64,000 bases of DNA from the NCBI GenBank assembly GCA_014925825.1, contig JACGCK010000002.1, forward strand, positions 1,354,778-1,418,777, given 5' to 3'. Each line of letters opens with the position of its first letter. Positions within the stretch are counted from its first letter, which is position 1. The position numbers were made by a program, and so were the translations under genes. This document shows positions 1-11,262 of the stretch, one piece after another. Origin of the DNA: Pholiota molesta (lineage: Eukaryota > Basidiomycota > Agaricomycetes > Agaricales > Strophariaceae). Below the pieces are notes generated by a model. That model saw only the letters and a program-made list of their open reading frames with translations, did no database searches and was not told where the DNA came from.

Positions 1-3000
1 TGTCAAAAGTGGTAGTTTTCCCAGCACCATTGGGTCCCAACAGGACGAAAAGAGAGTGATGAGGTATAGTGAAGCTAACCCTGTCAACGACTCTGGCGCC
101 GTCATAAGACTTTGACACATTTAATATTCGTAGCGGGTCAGTGGTCGAAGGTGATATCGCATGCTGCGCCTCTGCGAGAACATCTGCGTTGAATGCTTTT
201 CCATCCGACCCCTTCTCGTCAAGAGATAAGGTTGCTCTTTGTGCTTTCTTTGTCCGAGGGAGGCGAATAAATCGAGAATCAATCTGGGCGAGGACGAGAA
301 GGAGGAAAATAATCCATCCAATAAGGTATACGATTGGGGCGCCAAACCGAGTCATCGAAACCATTGCGGCACCCGAGGCTAAATTTTCGCCATCACAGAG
401 GATGGAAAACTGATTGACCGAGGTGAGCCCCGCTCGGATCTGAGAAAGAACCGAAGTAAATATTGTGTTCGCTGTAGTGAAAATAGTCTCATACCAAACT
501 GTTGATTGGAGCTACAAGAGCAAGGGTAAAATGTATTGTGTTCATCACTTTTGGTATATTTGCAGGAGTCGTCTGAAAGAGTGTTACGATATAGCCCGTG
601 AGATAGAGCTAGAATATCAGGACGTTAGTCTAATTTTATCATCCTGTAAACCAAATTGACTGACCAAGTAGATAACGAATTGACTGATCACGGCGACCGC
701 AAAGGCTCCGAGAGGTGAAGTGACGAAAGTGACAATGATGTAAGAGAGTAAAATGCCTGCCCAACCATATAGACAGATAATTAACCACTAGATCGCGCAG
801 AATGTTAGCGAATTGATATAGTTAAAAAGAAAAGAGGTGGTAAAATACCAATAATCCTATTCCTTGGAATTTTTCTTTGACAGTTGCATAAACGATTACA
901 ATGACCGTAGCAACAATGACCGAGAACATCGAGTCGAACATCAAATGCCCCAACCACATTCCCAAAGGATTCGAGAGTCCATTTGACAACTGCATTGCCT
1001 GAACAGAAGTCTGACGTTCTTTGGCAATATAAATGGCGAAAAATGCGGGGAATACCGACTGTGTAACATGGATGATCAGCGAGTGGAACGTACACAGAAG
1101 AAAATGACTGACCATGGCGGCACCAAAGATGCTCAACCATTCCAAAGTCTCTAAACTCTCCGACTTCATTGTCGGCAACATGGAATAGGACTGTTTTATG
1201 CGTCTTGCAGCTGGCACGCTGGTAGTGCCCGTCGTGTTAACTGCATGTTTCCAAAGGAGATTAGTTGCAATACTGAAAAGGCCTAGACTTTCCAATGTCA
1301 CTTCATAGGCAATGAGATATTGTTCGTTGTCAAAATCAATGGATAGGCCACCCGAAGTGTTGAAAAAGGAGAAAGTCCGGGAAATATCCTCGACTAAGGT
1401 TGGCTGATCTGCGACGGAGATGAACGGATTGTACGTGAAGTTGCCTGGATTCAGGCTTGGATCAGGCTGCACACTGTAACTTGGGGTATGGATTTCAGGT
1501 AGAGAAGCATTGATCGTTGCATCCAGACTGAGCGGAGATGCAAAGAGTGTAGCCTGCGATAAGAATGGTGGATATATAGGGAATGCGAAGTCCGATTCAA
1601 GCGACAGCACATGCGCGCAGGACGTGGTTCCTCCATGTATGAAGCGTATAGGCCACCAGGCACCTGAGATTCCGACAAATAGGGCGACCAAGGGCGCGAA
1701 CCAACTACGGCGCAGGATGAGAGCACGTTTGTGGAAGATAGTCGATGCTTGTGCCCAGGGACTGCGAGGACGACTCGATGACAGCTTGAGATCTGATAGT
1801 TGAGGTCGAACAACCTTTCCATTGGCTTCGTCTATCGGATGATCACTTTCTTCCTGTGCAAGGAGATCCAGGAAAATATCTTCGATTGTGGTCCCAACGA
1901 CATCGTAAGATATAATATCAAATTGCGCCTTCGAGTTCTCGGTAATGCCAACGGCCTTTGTGATGAGGGCCAAGTCCTGGGTCTTCAATTCGTAGAGGAA
2001 ACTGCCGTCGTCGTTTTCTGATACAGCCACATCTGGAGCAACAGTTTGTACGGATTTTAGGAGGTCCATAGAGTTTTGAATAGAGCGGAATTTGACTGAA
2101 ATGGCATATCCATCGCCCATTGTTGACTTGAGCGTAACTGGGGTGTCACAAGCGACAAGCTTCCCTGGTGCAGCAAGAACCGCGATGCGATCGGCCAGGA
2201 AATCCGCTTCGTCCAAAAACTACAAAGTTGTCAATCATTGTACATAGATCGATGAAAGATCGTGTAACACGTACGTGAGTAGTCAAAATGATTGTTCGTT
2301 CGTTCCTGTAAGTAGTCAGGGTTTTCCATAGAGCTCGCCGGCTCAGAGGGTCGACACCCGACGTACATTCATCGACAAGGATAACTAAAGACTGATGAGC
2401 GCCATGACGAATGATATTGTAGAAATATCTTACTTTTTGAACCGCCTACAAGTCCAATAGCGAGTTGTAGCTTCCGCTTTTGGCCACCAGACAGTGTCCC
2501 TGCTGCAGCATGGATCTTGGACTGCAAGTCACAGTCTCGGATCAGCTGCTCCAGAGCCATTTCAGAGGAGCTGCCGTCAGCGGCCTTGATTTCGTTCCAC
2601 AGGCGCAACGTTTGAAGACAGGTGAGTTCGGGGAAAAGAACGTTCTTTTGTGGGACTAAGCCCAGTGTACCGCGGGCAGGACGTTCTGTGTTGCCTTCGA
2701 AAGCGATCGTACCACTAGTAGGGCCAAGGAGACCACCAATAATCGACATTATAGTAGACTTTCCAGCGCTAAACAAAGATAAAACTGTCAGATGAATGAT
2801 TCCATATTCCTCGGCAGAAACGTACCCATTTGGTCCTAAGAGAGCGAAAATACCATAGGTCGGGACATTGAAGGACAGGTCTGCGATAGCAACGATGTCC
2901 CTTGATTTTCTACGGAAAAATGAGCTATTGAAGGTCTTCTGAACGTTGTGAATGCTGAGCGCAAGGGTGGAATCGATAGTCGAGGGTATAGCTTGAGCGC

Positions 3001-4800
3001 TTTTCCGTCTGAAGCCCGTATTTGATGGGTTTGCGATTTTGTATAATAGACGTTCCCAAATGACGGCGAGCAACGGCCAAAGTAAGATTGAAAACTAGAA
3101 CGGTTGTGAGAGACTGCATTCATCAGGTAAAGGTCAGAAACGTACCACTGCTGCAATGATCATGGGTTGAAGAGTCAATTCATAGGCAGGATCTGGCACC
3201 GCTATTGCGAACGGAACGCCATAGGTCTCGAACCCAGAAAGAACCTTTAATGCAAAAATATAGAACATCGGAGGAAAGAAGAAAGATAGGATGGCTGGCG
3301 TGGTGGTTCCAAGTCCTGCCAAGTTCATAGGCACGACTCCAAGGACAAGCGTCAACACAGTTGTCACGACTGCTGCCAGTTGGGGGTTCTTGCTGAAAGG
3401 GACGGCCACGAAAAATGTCCAACTTGCTAACGCGAGGCCGGTGAGAAGGTGGACGCCGACTATAATGCCAAGAGGCGTGTTGATAAATAGACGCGCATGC
3501 CATATCACTGCGAGAAGGACCCAAGCAGGGAGATAAATCAGAGAGACAGAGAAGTGCCAAGATCTGGAGAGATGCGGTCAGCCTCAGATGTAGCTCAAAA
3601 GTGGCAGTGGTACATGAACTTACAATATCCTGGCAGAATCAAGGGCTCCCATCGCTTGTAGATGGGATGTCAGGAGAGCAGCGCGCTCCATGGCCACTCC
3701 ACCGGCCAACTAAAGGTAAATCATGAGAAACCAGCGCGTTCATGTATGATGTATTCGCATATACCTGATACGTTACCCCCGTGAACGCGAGGAGACTAGG
3801 AAAAGTACAATTAGGACACATGTTGAAAACGGGATTGTAATCATGAAAACAAGTAACTCACAAAGCAATACCGCAAAAGCTGCCAATTAACCCCAAAAGC
3901 ACTGTTTGTTCATTTATAAGTCATAGCAAAGTCAGAATGAATGCGCCTTATCTCACTTAATCTATTGGTATTCAATATGTCGATACCATTGGTGTCATGT
4001 GTATATGGTAAATGCATAGGTTGCGAAATTTGTTGGCCAGTGGAGAGTTCGATAATCGCCTGAGTTCATGTTTTAGATACGTGACAGGTATGTATTAGAA
4101 GAGAAACACTTACCTGATCAAGAGCCCATTGCACCGCAAGCAATTTGATTTCAAAGTCATTGTTATGGGTTTTGACATCGATATTTTGAGCGCCGTTGTC
4201 GAATCGGATGGTATATGCCACGGGTCGAGAATCGTTGACAGACGCTGAAGGAATAGTCTCGAATGTGATGGTGGAAAAGCAATCCGAGGCTCCACTAAAG
4301 TTCAAGATGCATGCATTCCTTACTTGATCGGTGGTTTCTACTTTCTTGAGGGCATTACGCTGCTTCGAAGTAAAATTCTTGCTGAGTTGATTCATGATAT
4401 CCGTGGCCGTAACGAATCCGGTACCATCGGTGTTGTCGGCCCATACGATGGGTTGTGCGCCACTAAAAGCATCTTGAATCCGAAGGACAGGACTCACAGT
4501 CCCCAATCCAAGCTAGGAAAACGAATAAGTAAATCGAAAACGACCTTGATAAACAAAACAACACGCTCACATTTGGCGCCTTTCCGAAGAATCGCGGGCT
4601 GTATGCAAGAAACACACCATACGCGAGAGGAAATATCAAACAGCGTAAGATATTGGCCTTGTCGGATAGAAAGATGTCAGATAAATCCATTACTTTTCGG
4701 CCTCGCGAGCACGCACCAGCCAATGAGCCCGAAACACAAGAAAGTTCTTGACGAACAGAGCCGTAAATTGCCTCCAAAACAGGCTCTTCGTGGTGAACAT
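1..4800 (-). CDS. ABCA-type full ABC transporter, C-terminus beyond the window
   Basis: Membrane ABC transporter of the ABCA type, expected to move lipids or other hydrophobic compounds across an internal or plasma membrane; substrate unknown. The start is the Met at 4800 (MFTTKSLFWRQF), followed by a first membrane segment, a large extracytosolic loop (exon about 4506-4110) and TMD1 (about 3900-3134). NBD1 follows: Walker A is split by an intron (GPNG / AGKST, about 2850-2755), signature LSGGQKRK near 2480, Walker B and DEC near 2380, H-loop/FLDEAD near 2230. TMD2 lies at about 1700-320, and NBD2 Walker A (GPNGAGKTT) is at the very edge of the window (about 3-35). Exon order, intron positions and sequence match the plus-strand copy at 11263-16940, so the two are paralogs pointing away from each other. 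No break seen in the part visible. Family assignment is sure; substrate is not known. Confidence 0.93.
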
Positions 4801-5559
4801 GAGAGCGTGGGGGCACCTTAACGTGTTTCGATAAGATCCACAACAACAGTGAGTCCTTTTAAACAGAAATAGGCGTGCTTCTTGGCATGCCATTCAATTT
4901 CGCATCTAAAATAGCTGCGGAAAATGTCCAGGAATGATGTACCCTGCAGAGAAGTTACGCGGGCCAAATACGCCGCTCCTCTAGTTCAAACGTCGTCGCT
5001 ATGTATGTTCATCGCCCAGGTCTGCGCGGCCAAGACGCATACGACTTGCTTTTTCTTGCATCGAGTTGGGAAAACAAAGCTATGATGAATCAACTCTTCC
5101 AGTGGCATTCTGATTATCGGCAGCATGCTGTCAGAAGCAGTACGCCGGTACGACCGCATGCATTCGAGCCTCAGAGTGCTTGCTGCGGAGGGTGAGATGC
5201 CAATGCATACACAATGAGCGCTGGTTTGTATATACGGAGGTGATAGACCGCACCTGGGCTAACTTCTTCAAGCCTCAATGCTTGCTTCCCGCTTTGATTT
5301 TTCTCCAATTACAACGCAAATGAAATAGGAAACCACGTTGAATGATGTGGAGCGACGTTTCATCGCATGCGAGAGTCGTGTAAGGTCGAATTTTCATTGC
5401 CATACGTTTGTTTCGCAGGCTGCTGCACCAGTGTACGTGGAGGTAAAGCTTCAAGAGACTCGGTACACGCGATCACTATCGATCACTAGCCACGACGCGT
5501 CTGCGGCGTTGTCCCGCCTTTTGCCATCAGTAACAGGCCGACATACAAGACGCATAAGT
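4801..5559. other. Intergenic region upstream of the minus-strand ABC gene
   Basis: No gene recognised. It holds the presumed promoter of the leftward ABC transporter and spacer before the OB-fold-like gene. Short ORFs here lack family features and intron-exon structure. Confidence 0.5.
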
Positions 5560-5650
5560 AGTCTGCATTGACAGTCTGCCATAGTCGTCTGCAATAGTCG
5601 TCTGCAATAGTCGTCTGCAATAGTCTGCGATAGTCGGGTTCCGACTATCG
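5560..5650. repeat. 13-bp minisatellite ending in a perfect hairpin
   Basis: Three exact copies of a 13-base unit (TAGTCGTCTGCAA) lie at 5582-5620, preceded and followed by partial units. The array ends in a perfect 10-bp inverted repeat, CGATAGTCGG at 5628-5637 and CCGACTATCG at 5641-5650, with a 3-base loop. No function is known. Confidence 0.85.
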
Positions 5651-5814
5651 ACTTTAGTCGCCAACAGCCGAGATTGTGCCAAGACAAGACTGTTGATGCG
5701 TGTTTCCTCGCTGCTGACCTTGAACGTGAACAGCCATCATCCAACGCGAACATGATAATTTTCGCCACAATTCGCTCTCGCTGTATCTCGGAATCCTAAG
5801 CGACGTTCGGGCGC

Positions 5815-6955
5815 ATGTACAGAGTCTTCCTAGGGGCGCCATCGAAGGGCGCCATCGCCGCTGACCCAAAATCATACTCATGGCGAACCACATCGTCGAA
5901 GGCGCTCTCCGCCAAATCCACCCGCGCGCACGTCCTGCAGCCCACGCAGTCTGTGGTGCTTCCTGCGGCCACCTTGGAAGCCGCTAGTCGTCGGATATCT
6001 TTGATCTACAAGGATATGGTGTTTGATGACGGTCCTGATGAAGAGAGTTTCTCATCGTTGCACGATACAAGTGAGGATGAGGTCGAGGTTTCTGTGTTTC
6101 GTGGCGTAGGTGCGTATTGCCTTTTCACTATAAGGATTTATCTTCTCACTGTCCGCTTATAGAACAGACGACGATGATATCCTGGCCTGCTACAGAGGAC
6201 AAAAGCACCTCAGAGCGAACGCACTCGCGCGACAGTTTTGCAGCGCCCTCCTTCCTCCTCGACGCGTCATCCAACGCCGCATCCGCTATGCACGCCAAAA
6301 GCATCGCCCGGACCGACTCCCTGTTCGTCGAGACCCAGGCGTTCGAATCGCAGTCCTTCGGGGACCACTCCGACGCGTCCTCCATCGCGCGCTTCCCGTC
6401 CTTCCACTTCAACATGCACACCCTGACCTCGCTCTCCCAGCTCGCGCGCCGCAGGTTCAAAGGCTCAACGAAGGTCAATGTGGTTCTCGCTGTGCTTGAG
6501 GTGGAAGCCCCGACACAATACGTATCAAGAAAGGCGCCGATGCTGAGGTGTCGATCCTCAAGATGATCCTGGGCGACGAGGACGGCACAGTGGTTAAGCT
6601 TACCGCGTGGCGCGAGATAGCGGATGAATGGGTGGCTCTGGAAAGGCGGTTGCGACGAAGCGCGGTGACATTGTGCACATCGAAAGTCAGTCATTCGTTC
6701 TTATGGTGATGAACACTGGCGCTCAACGCAATCATTGTAGATGTCAATGCAACAATTGATCCTGCTACATCCACGATACTGACAGCCTCGCCGTATCTCA
6801 AATCGCAGCTTGTTATATGTTATCGCACGATGCCTTACACCCACGAAGACGGGCGGCTGCGCCCAGATTTGCGCCTGGGGATTAGCGATCCCAGCGTGCG
6901 CAAAGTTGCGACCATCGTTGCTTGGTTCGAAGGAATGGCCGGGCTTGCTCTCTAA
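5815..6955 (+). CDS. OB-fold-like protein, possibly nucleic-acid binding (two apparent -1 frameshifts)
   Basis: Three coding blocks. A polar N-terminal region (MYRVFLGAPSKG..., about 100 aa) is spliced at about 6110-6163 to a serine-rich segment. Next comes a block I read as an OB-fold-like beta barrel: KVNVVLAVLEVE, then DTIRIKKG, then SILKMILGDEDGTVVKLTAW and KRGDIVHIE. After an intron ending near 6740 the last exon reads NVNATIDPATSTILTAS to EGMAGLAL and stop. Such alternating hydrophobic strands with a VVKLTAW-like strand are typical of RPA/POT1/shieldin-like OB folds, so DNA binding is an inference. The reading frame slips twice by one missing base: in a C run at about 6508-6511 and a G run at 6630-6632. 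Both sides of each slip stay conserved in style, so I favour consensus errors over true decay. Its exact orthology is not known to me. Confidence 0.6.
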
Positions 6956-7266
6956 TATCCGCACACCCCGATTTTCTCCTTCGTCATCATGTTGCACTTG
7001 CAAATGATTAAGGGAATTCGAATATTGAATGGAAAAGCCCTCAATTATTTTTGATATCATGCGGCTGCTCAGTATCATCTGCCATATCGAAGCTACTCCT
7101 TCAGCTGCCTACGTTGGAGCTAGTCTCGGAGTCGGACCAAACTCTCTTAAACGTCGGCGCGACCAATTAGGACAGAAAAGAGAGCTTTCCGAGACTACGT
7201 TGGAGCCTTGTATGATTGAGACTGTTTTGTCTCTTTCACGAAACGCAACATGGTGCGCGGTTAGTT
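6956..7266. other. Short intergenic spacer
   Basis: Convergent spacer between the OB-fold-like gene (plus) and thioredoxin (minus). ORFs here show no recognisable protein. Confidence 0.5.
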
Positions 7267-7851
7267 TCAAACATTTGTCATGCCGCTCATTTCTACAAAG
7301 CAGGTACAATTACAATCTATAGTCCATACTGTACAAATATTACTCAGGCCAAAGCCGCTCCCTGTTTTACCAAGTTCTAGAGAAACACCATTTAGATGCC
7401 GGATATCCAACTTGAAGACATCAAACAACTCACCTGCACCGCTGGCGGGTTTGCTCCAACAACGGAATCGACTTTGTTGCTATCCTTGAACAGCATGAAA
7501 GTGGGCATCTAGTTGAATGGATGATTAAATTTGGATCTGCGTAGGTGAAGATCCAAGACATACTGCTTTGACGCCCGCAACCTGCGCAATAGAATCATGC
7601 TCGTCGACGTCGACCTTGTAGTAATCGACGCCCTCGATTTGCTCGGAGAGTTTCTCGAAGACGGGGAGATGATCCTGCATGGTCCGCACCAGGTTGCCCA
7701 GAAGTCAATGACGACGGGCCTGCCACTGGCGATCTGCATTGCGGAACGCGAGAATGCAACGTATAAGTCTCGGCCGAGCTCAAACAAACAGTGTGCAGGG
7801 ACGTACGATGGACTTGTACTGGTCGAAGGATTCGATAGCTTTGACGACCAT
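7267..7851 (-). CDS. Thioredoxin
   Basis: Small cytosolic thiol-disulfide oxidoreductase that reduces protein disulfides, recharged by thioredoxin reductase. Exon 1 (7851-7807) gives [15 protein letters not shown]. Exon 2 (7733-7564) carries the strand and active site [14 protein letters not shown] with the WCGPC redox motif, then, in the shifted frame, [20 protein letters not shown] and IAQVAGVKA. Exon 3 (7508-7434) gives [19 protein letters not shown], including the conserved cis-proline (MPTF). One base is missing from the C run after the active site (plus-strand GGGG at 7663-7666), breaking the frame. The protein is otherwise full-length and canonical, so I treat it as a real gene with a consensus error. 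The last exon and C-terminus (7434 down to about 7267) are uncertain because reading through or splicing both stay open. Confidence 0.88.
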
Positions 7852-9279
7852 GTCGGATAGGATTAATATGCGGTTTGTATGGAGGGCTCGGTGTGAGGGA
7901 GGATTGTATTGTGTCTGGGACAGCTGCCATCTGGGTCCGCGCTTTTATCTAATCCAGGAGCGCTGCTTGGTGAGCGCTCCCGTGACATGATCTCATAAGT
8001 AATCCCCGATTCGTCATGTGCGTGACGCCCTCCGACGTCCTTCCTGCCCGAAGGTCGAGCCCACTGTCAGCCCACTGCGGGCATGGCCAACTTACCAATC
8101 ATGGAAAGGGACACCGTCCGTACGTTCTTGACAGGGAGCACGCCTTTGCTTAGTATGTAGAGCTTAGGAAGGTCCAGAACACCCCGAGGCCTCGAACTGG
8201 GGAGACACCCAACATTAATGTTATTTGACACGTTTCTTGGATCTTCTGACTATCTGGTAGGATATAGCAGCTTATAATTAGTTGACTATTCAGCGCAGTG
8301 TCTTGTCTGGTGTAGGTAACATATCACCATCTGACGCGATTCCAATCATTTTCATGCAATTCGTTCTCATTCTGGAGTATTTAATCCAATAGAAGCGACT
8401 AACGAGCCTACTGACTGTCATAATGGCTTTTTCACTTCGCACGTGAATGCGCGAACATCTTATGTATGGCCGGTGTGTCCTAAAGTTCATTTAGCTGATC
8501 AAGCCCGGGCGCCAAGTAGCCTATATCGGCGTATCTACTGTAATCTCTACGAATATATGCTCGACTTGGTAAGAATTTGTAAAAGTAAAACATTTTAAAC
8601 ACTTTGAACACTTGATGTTCTCAAAATTTCTATAGATAAGCAGATACATACGAGAAGAGGTGAAAGGCTGAAGAGGCTTAACGCGACTTTAATGCAAATC
8701 ATAACAGCAACGCGGCGATCTAAAAATAGTGTGATTCCGAGGCGACGATAATAGCATCTTCCGTACATACTTACCTCGACCTATTCCGGCGTCGGCGACA
8801 ACTCAAACAACCCCATCGGTCAACGTCAGAAAGATGAGTAGCGGTCGTGCCACTGTATCAGTAATTACCGAGGCAAAGGACATCCTTGAACATTGAAGTG
8901 ATTGGTTTATATAACACATTGACATTAAATGCAGTTCATTGCAACGAATATGTACTATGAGTAACGAAAAGAGATATAGTACGTGGGAGATGCAATAATT
9001 ATCTCCAGTGCTTGAGTGTACCAAAGGGATATGGGGTCGCGGAATTATTCATGGATTATGGAAGTTGGAAGTATTGGTGAAGGGAGACGGAGGTTTACGA
9101 CGATCTAAGATATATAATACAATGGGAATCAATCAGACGATTTGTCGACGAGGTATCGTCGAGAAAGGCAACGACAGTGTTCTTGACTTCTGAAAATAGA
9201 AGGATCGCGTAAATAACACGAAGAGCGGACAGATCCACAAAACTGCCGAAGTTGCGCGCACATACCAAAGATTACATGG
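7852..9279. other. Intergenic region, no gene seen
   Basis: About 1.4 kb between the thioredoxin start and the 3' end of the zinc-finger gene. AT-rich patches (about 8580-8640), no coherent exon series and no RNA gene. A tRNA-like B-box at about 8188-8196 was examined and rejected. Confidence 0.5.
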
Positions 9280-10238
9280 TCATTGCCAGGTCAACCTGCC
9301 CACCTGTCCGAGCACACTATCCATAGCATTCTGGACGGCCCTGAATCTGGAGACGCCGCATTTCTCGCTCTCGATGTGCTGCACGAGCGCACTGAGCACA
9401 CTGAATCTCTGTCCACAGCTGGGCCCACGGCAAAGGTAGATCTGATCCTGATGCCTTGGGCTCGCGAGGTGCTGGTTCAGCGCGTTCAGGCTGCGGTAGG
9501 TGTTGTGGCAAAGATAGCACTCAAATCCATTCCCGTTCCATGAGGCGGAGGTGGCGATGTATTGGACGGTTTGGTTGGACGACCCGGAGCCGCTGGTGAG
9601 GAGGCGGGCGGGGTCTGTGATGACGTTGTTCGTGTCGTATTGCCTGACGTAGCGGTTGACCGCATTGCGATCGATGCCTGAGGTGCAGGAGCCGCTTTCG
9701 AGGTGGAGAACGAGCGCGGCGCGCGAAACGAACTTCCCGCCGCATCCGAAAGGACAGGTTACGTCCTTGGGACGGTGGACGGAAGAGTTAAGGTGCTAAT
9801 ACTTCTCAGTCTTTTTGTTGAAAGTCGAGTTGAAGGAAGACATACCGCACGTAAATTGTTTTCCGAATTAAACAATCTATCGCACGGCGCGCAATAATGG
9901 TGCCTCTGAGATTGGCGATAATGTTCTTTGAGGCCCACGTCGTTCTTGAAGACAATTCGGCAGCTTTGGCAGAAGTCATGGGCATTGGTGTAATGGTCAT
10001 CTAAATCATCATCATAATCGAAATGGGTGCCGCAGTATTGACAGTATGAGTGGTGGGGGCTCTGGACCCAGTGCTCTTTGAGCCCGTTCCACGTCGTGAA
10101 GTCGAGGTTGCAGTCGATGCATTCATTATGCCGTGCAGAGTTGGCCAGGTGCTGGTCGTATGCGTTCCAGCTGTTGAAGTATCGGTCGCAACGGTCGCAG
10201 TATTCAGCCATGGAGTCTGGGGTGCGTGTGGGGTTCAA
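9280..10238 (-). CDS. Multi-C2H2 zinc-finger protein
   Basis: Two exons joined in frame by a short intron (9845-9796). Start is Met at 10238 or, more like relatives, Met at 10211 (MAEYCDRCDRYFNSW). Exon 1 holds a run of closely spaced C2H2-like fingers: YCDRCDRYF, ECIDCNLDF, YCQYCGTHF with an acidic DYDDDLDDH, FCQSCRIVF and YCAPCDRLF. The splice restores HLNSSVHRPKDV. Exon 2 continues with CPFGCGGKF, ECYLCHNTYRS and CRGPSCGQRF, ending GRLTWQ and stop at 9280. The arrangement (SWNAYDQH, TWNGLKEH, ALVQHIESEKCG) matches a C2H2 family that is widespread in Agaricomycetes but functionally undescribed to my knowledge. Nucleic-acid or protein binding is a family inference. No frame breaks, unlike several neighbours. 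Confidence 0.88.
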
Positions 10239-10534
10239 GTGAAGAGGGAGAGTACTAGTAGTATGTAAGTATGCTTGGTGTGCTTTTGTAATTAAGGACG
10301 CGCCTCACGTGAAGATGCATCCTAAGCCTTTTGTGACTCGTAATTTCCTTTAAAAGAACCAAGACGAATAAAGGCGCTTTGGGGCACATCTTTTCGCCAT
10401 AAGTAGTAGAGAGCGCTTTGTTTCTGTAGCAACAAGTGGTTACGACTTCTATGACCCGGTCTACTAGGCGAGAAGACCGGGGAACTTCCAGAGTCAAAAG
10501 CGCGCGTCTATTTAACGCGCGTGCGCGGCAAGAT
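10239..10534. other. Intergenic region upstream of the zinc-finger gene
   Basis: Presumed promoter region of the minus-strand zinc-finger gene. No coding feature recognised. Confidence 0.4.
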
Positions 10535-10980
10535 CCGGAAATATTCAGCTCCGATTCAACTGCTCGGATCTTTGCGGTTGTGTCCTCAGTTGGTCCTCAG
10601 CCTACGCCCGCCAGACGCCCGTCCCAACTCTTCATCTTGGCAATGCATGCAACTCACACTGAAGGCACTGAATCTGAAGCCTACAACTCCGATTAAATAA
10701 GTTATTCATCTCAGAATCGTGAAAGCAACAATCTTATTTTTTTCCATCGCTTCTGCTTATTTGTTGCTTATTTGCCGGAGGAACCAGTTGGGAACCAGAA
10801 TTTTCAGCTCCGACCTAATTGCGTTCGGACATTCGCGGACGGGGTGCGTCAGCGCTTCAGACCTGTCTGTTGAATGTTCGTCTGCCATTCGTTCTGCTGT
10901 TCACGCTAAAAATGTCTCTGCTACTCACACCGAAGCCGTCTAACCCAAATATTACAATCTCTGCACCTAAGAGTCACGAA
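10535..10980 (+). repeat. Diverged direct duplication of about 0.25 kb
   Basis: Two related stretches start at about 10543 and 10800 with TTCAGCTCCGA followed by AA..GC and CGGA..TT.GCGG. Both later contain ACTCACAC[T/C]GAAG and end near AGAATCGTGAAA or AGAGTCACGAAA. The match is patchy, so this is an old duplication. No protein was recognised. Confidence 0.55.
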
Positions 10981-11262
10981 AATCCTTGTTGATCTGGCGA
11001 GTTTGGCGAGCCAACGCTGTAAAGCTTTGGACCCCAGGTATTATGTGGTCCATGTTAGATAAACTGATACATAATGGCGTTATACTACCACGATTTGCAA
11101 TGGTTTCACTTTTCGCCGAGAAAATGGTAGCGCTTGCGTTGGCAAGCATTCTCCTATTCACTGAGACATCGGTCTCGTCTCTGCGACTCCCAGAGGTCTA
11201 TAATATTTGAAGACGCGAAAGTTGGACGTACCCATCGTTGCTAACCCGTTTGCGAGATCGCT

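Noticed and set aside
8180..8215. tRNA-like B-box (GTTCGAGGC on the minus strand)
   Set aside because: The T-stem does not pair properly and no A-box, acceptor stem or anticodon arm fits upstream.
10050..10268. ORFs on the plus strand across the zinc-finger gene
   Set aside because: They are antisense shadows of the C2H2 exon, which has clear fingers and a frame-keeping intron.
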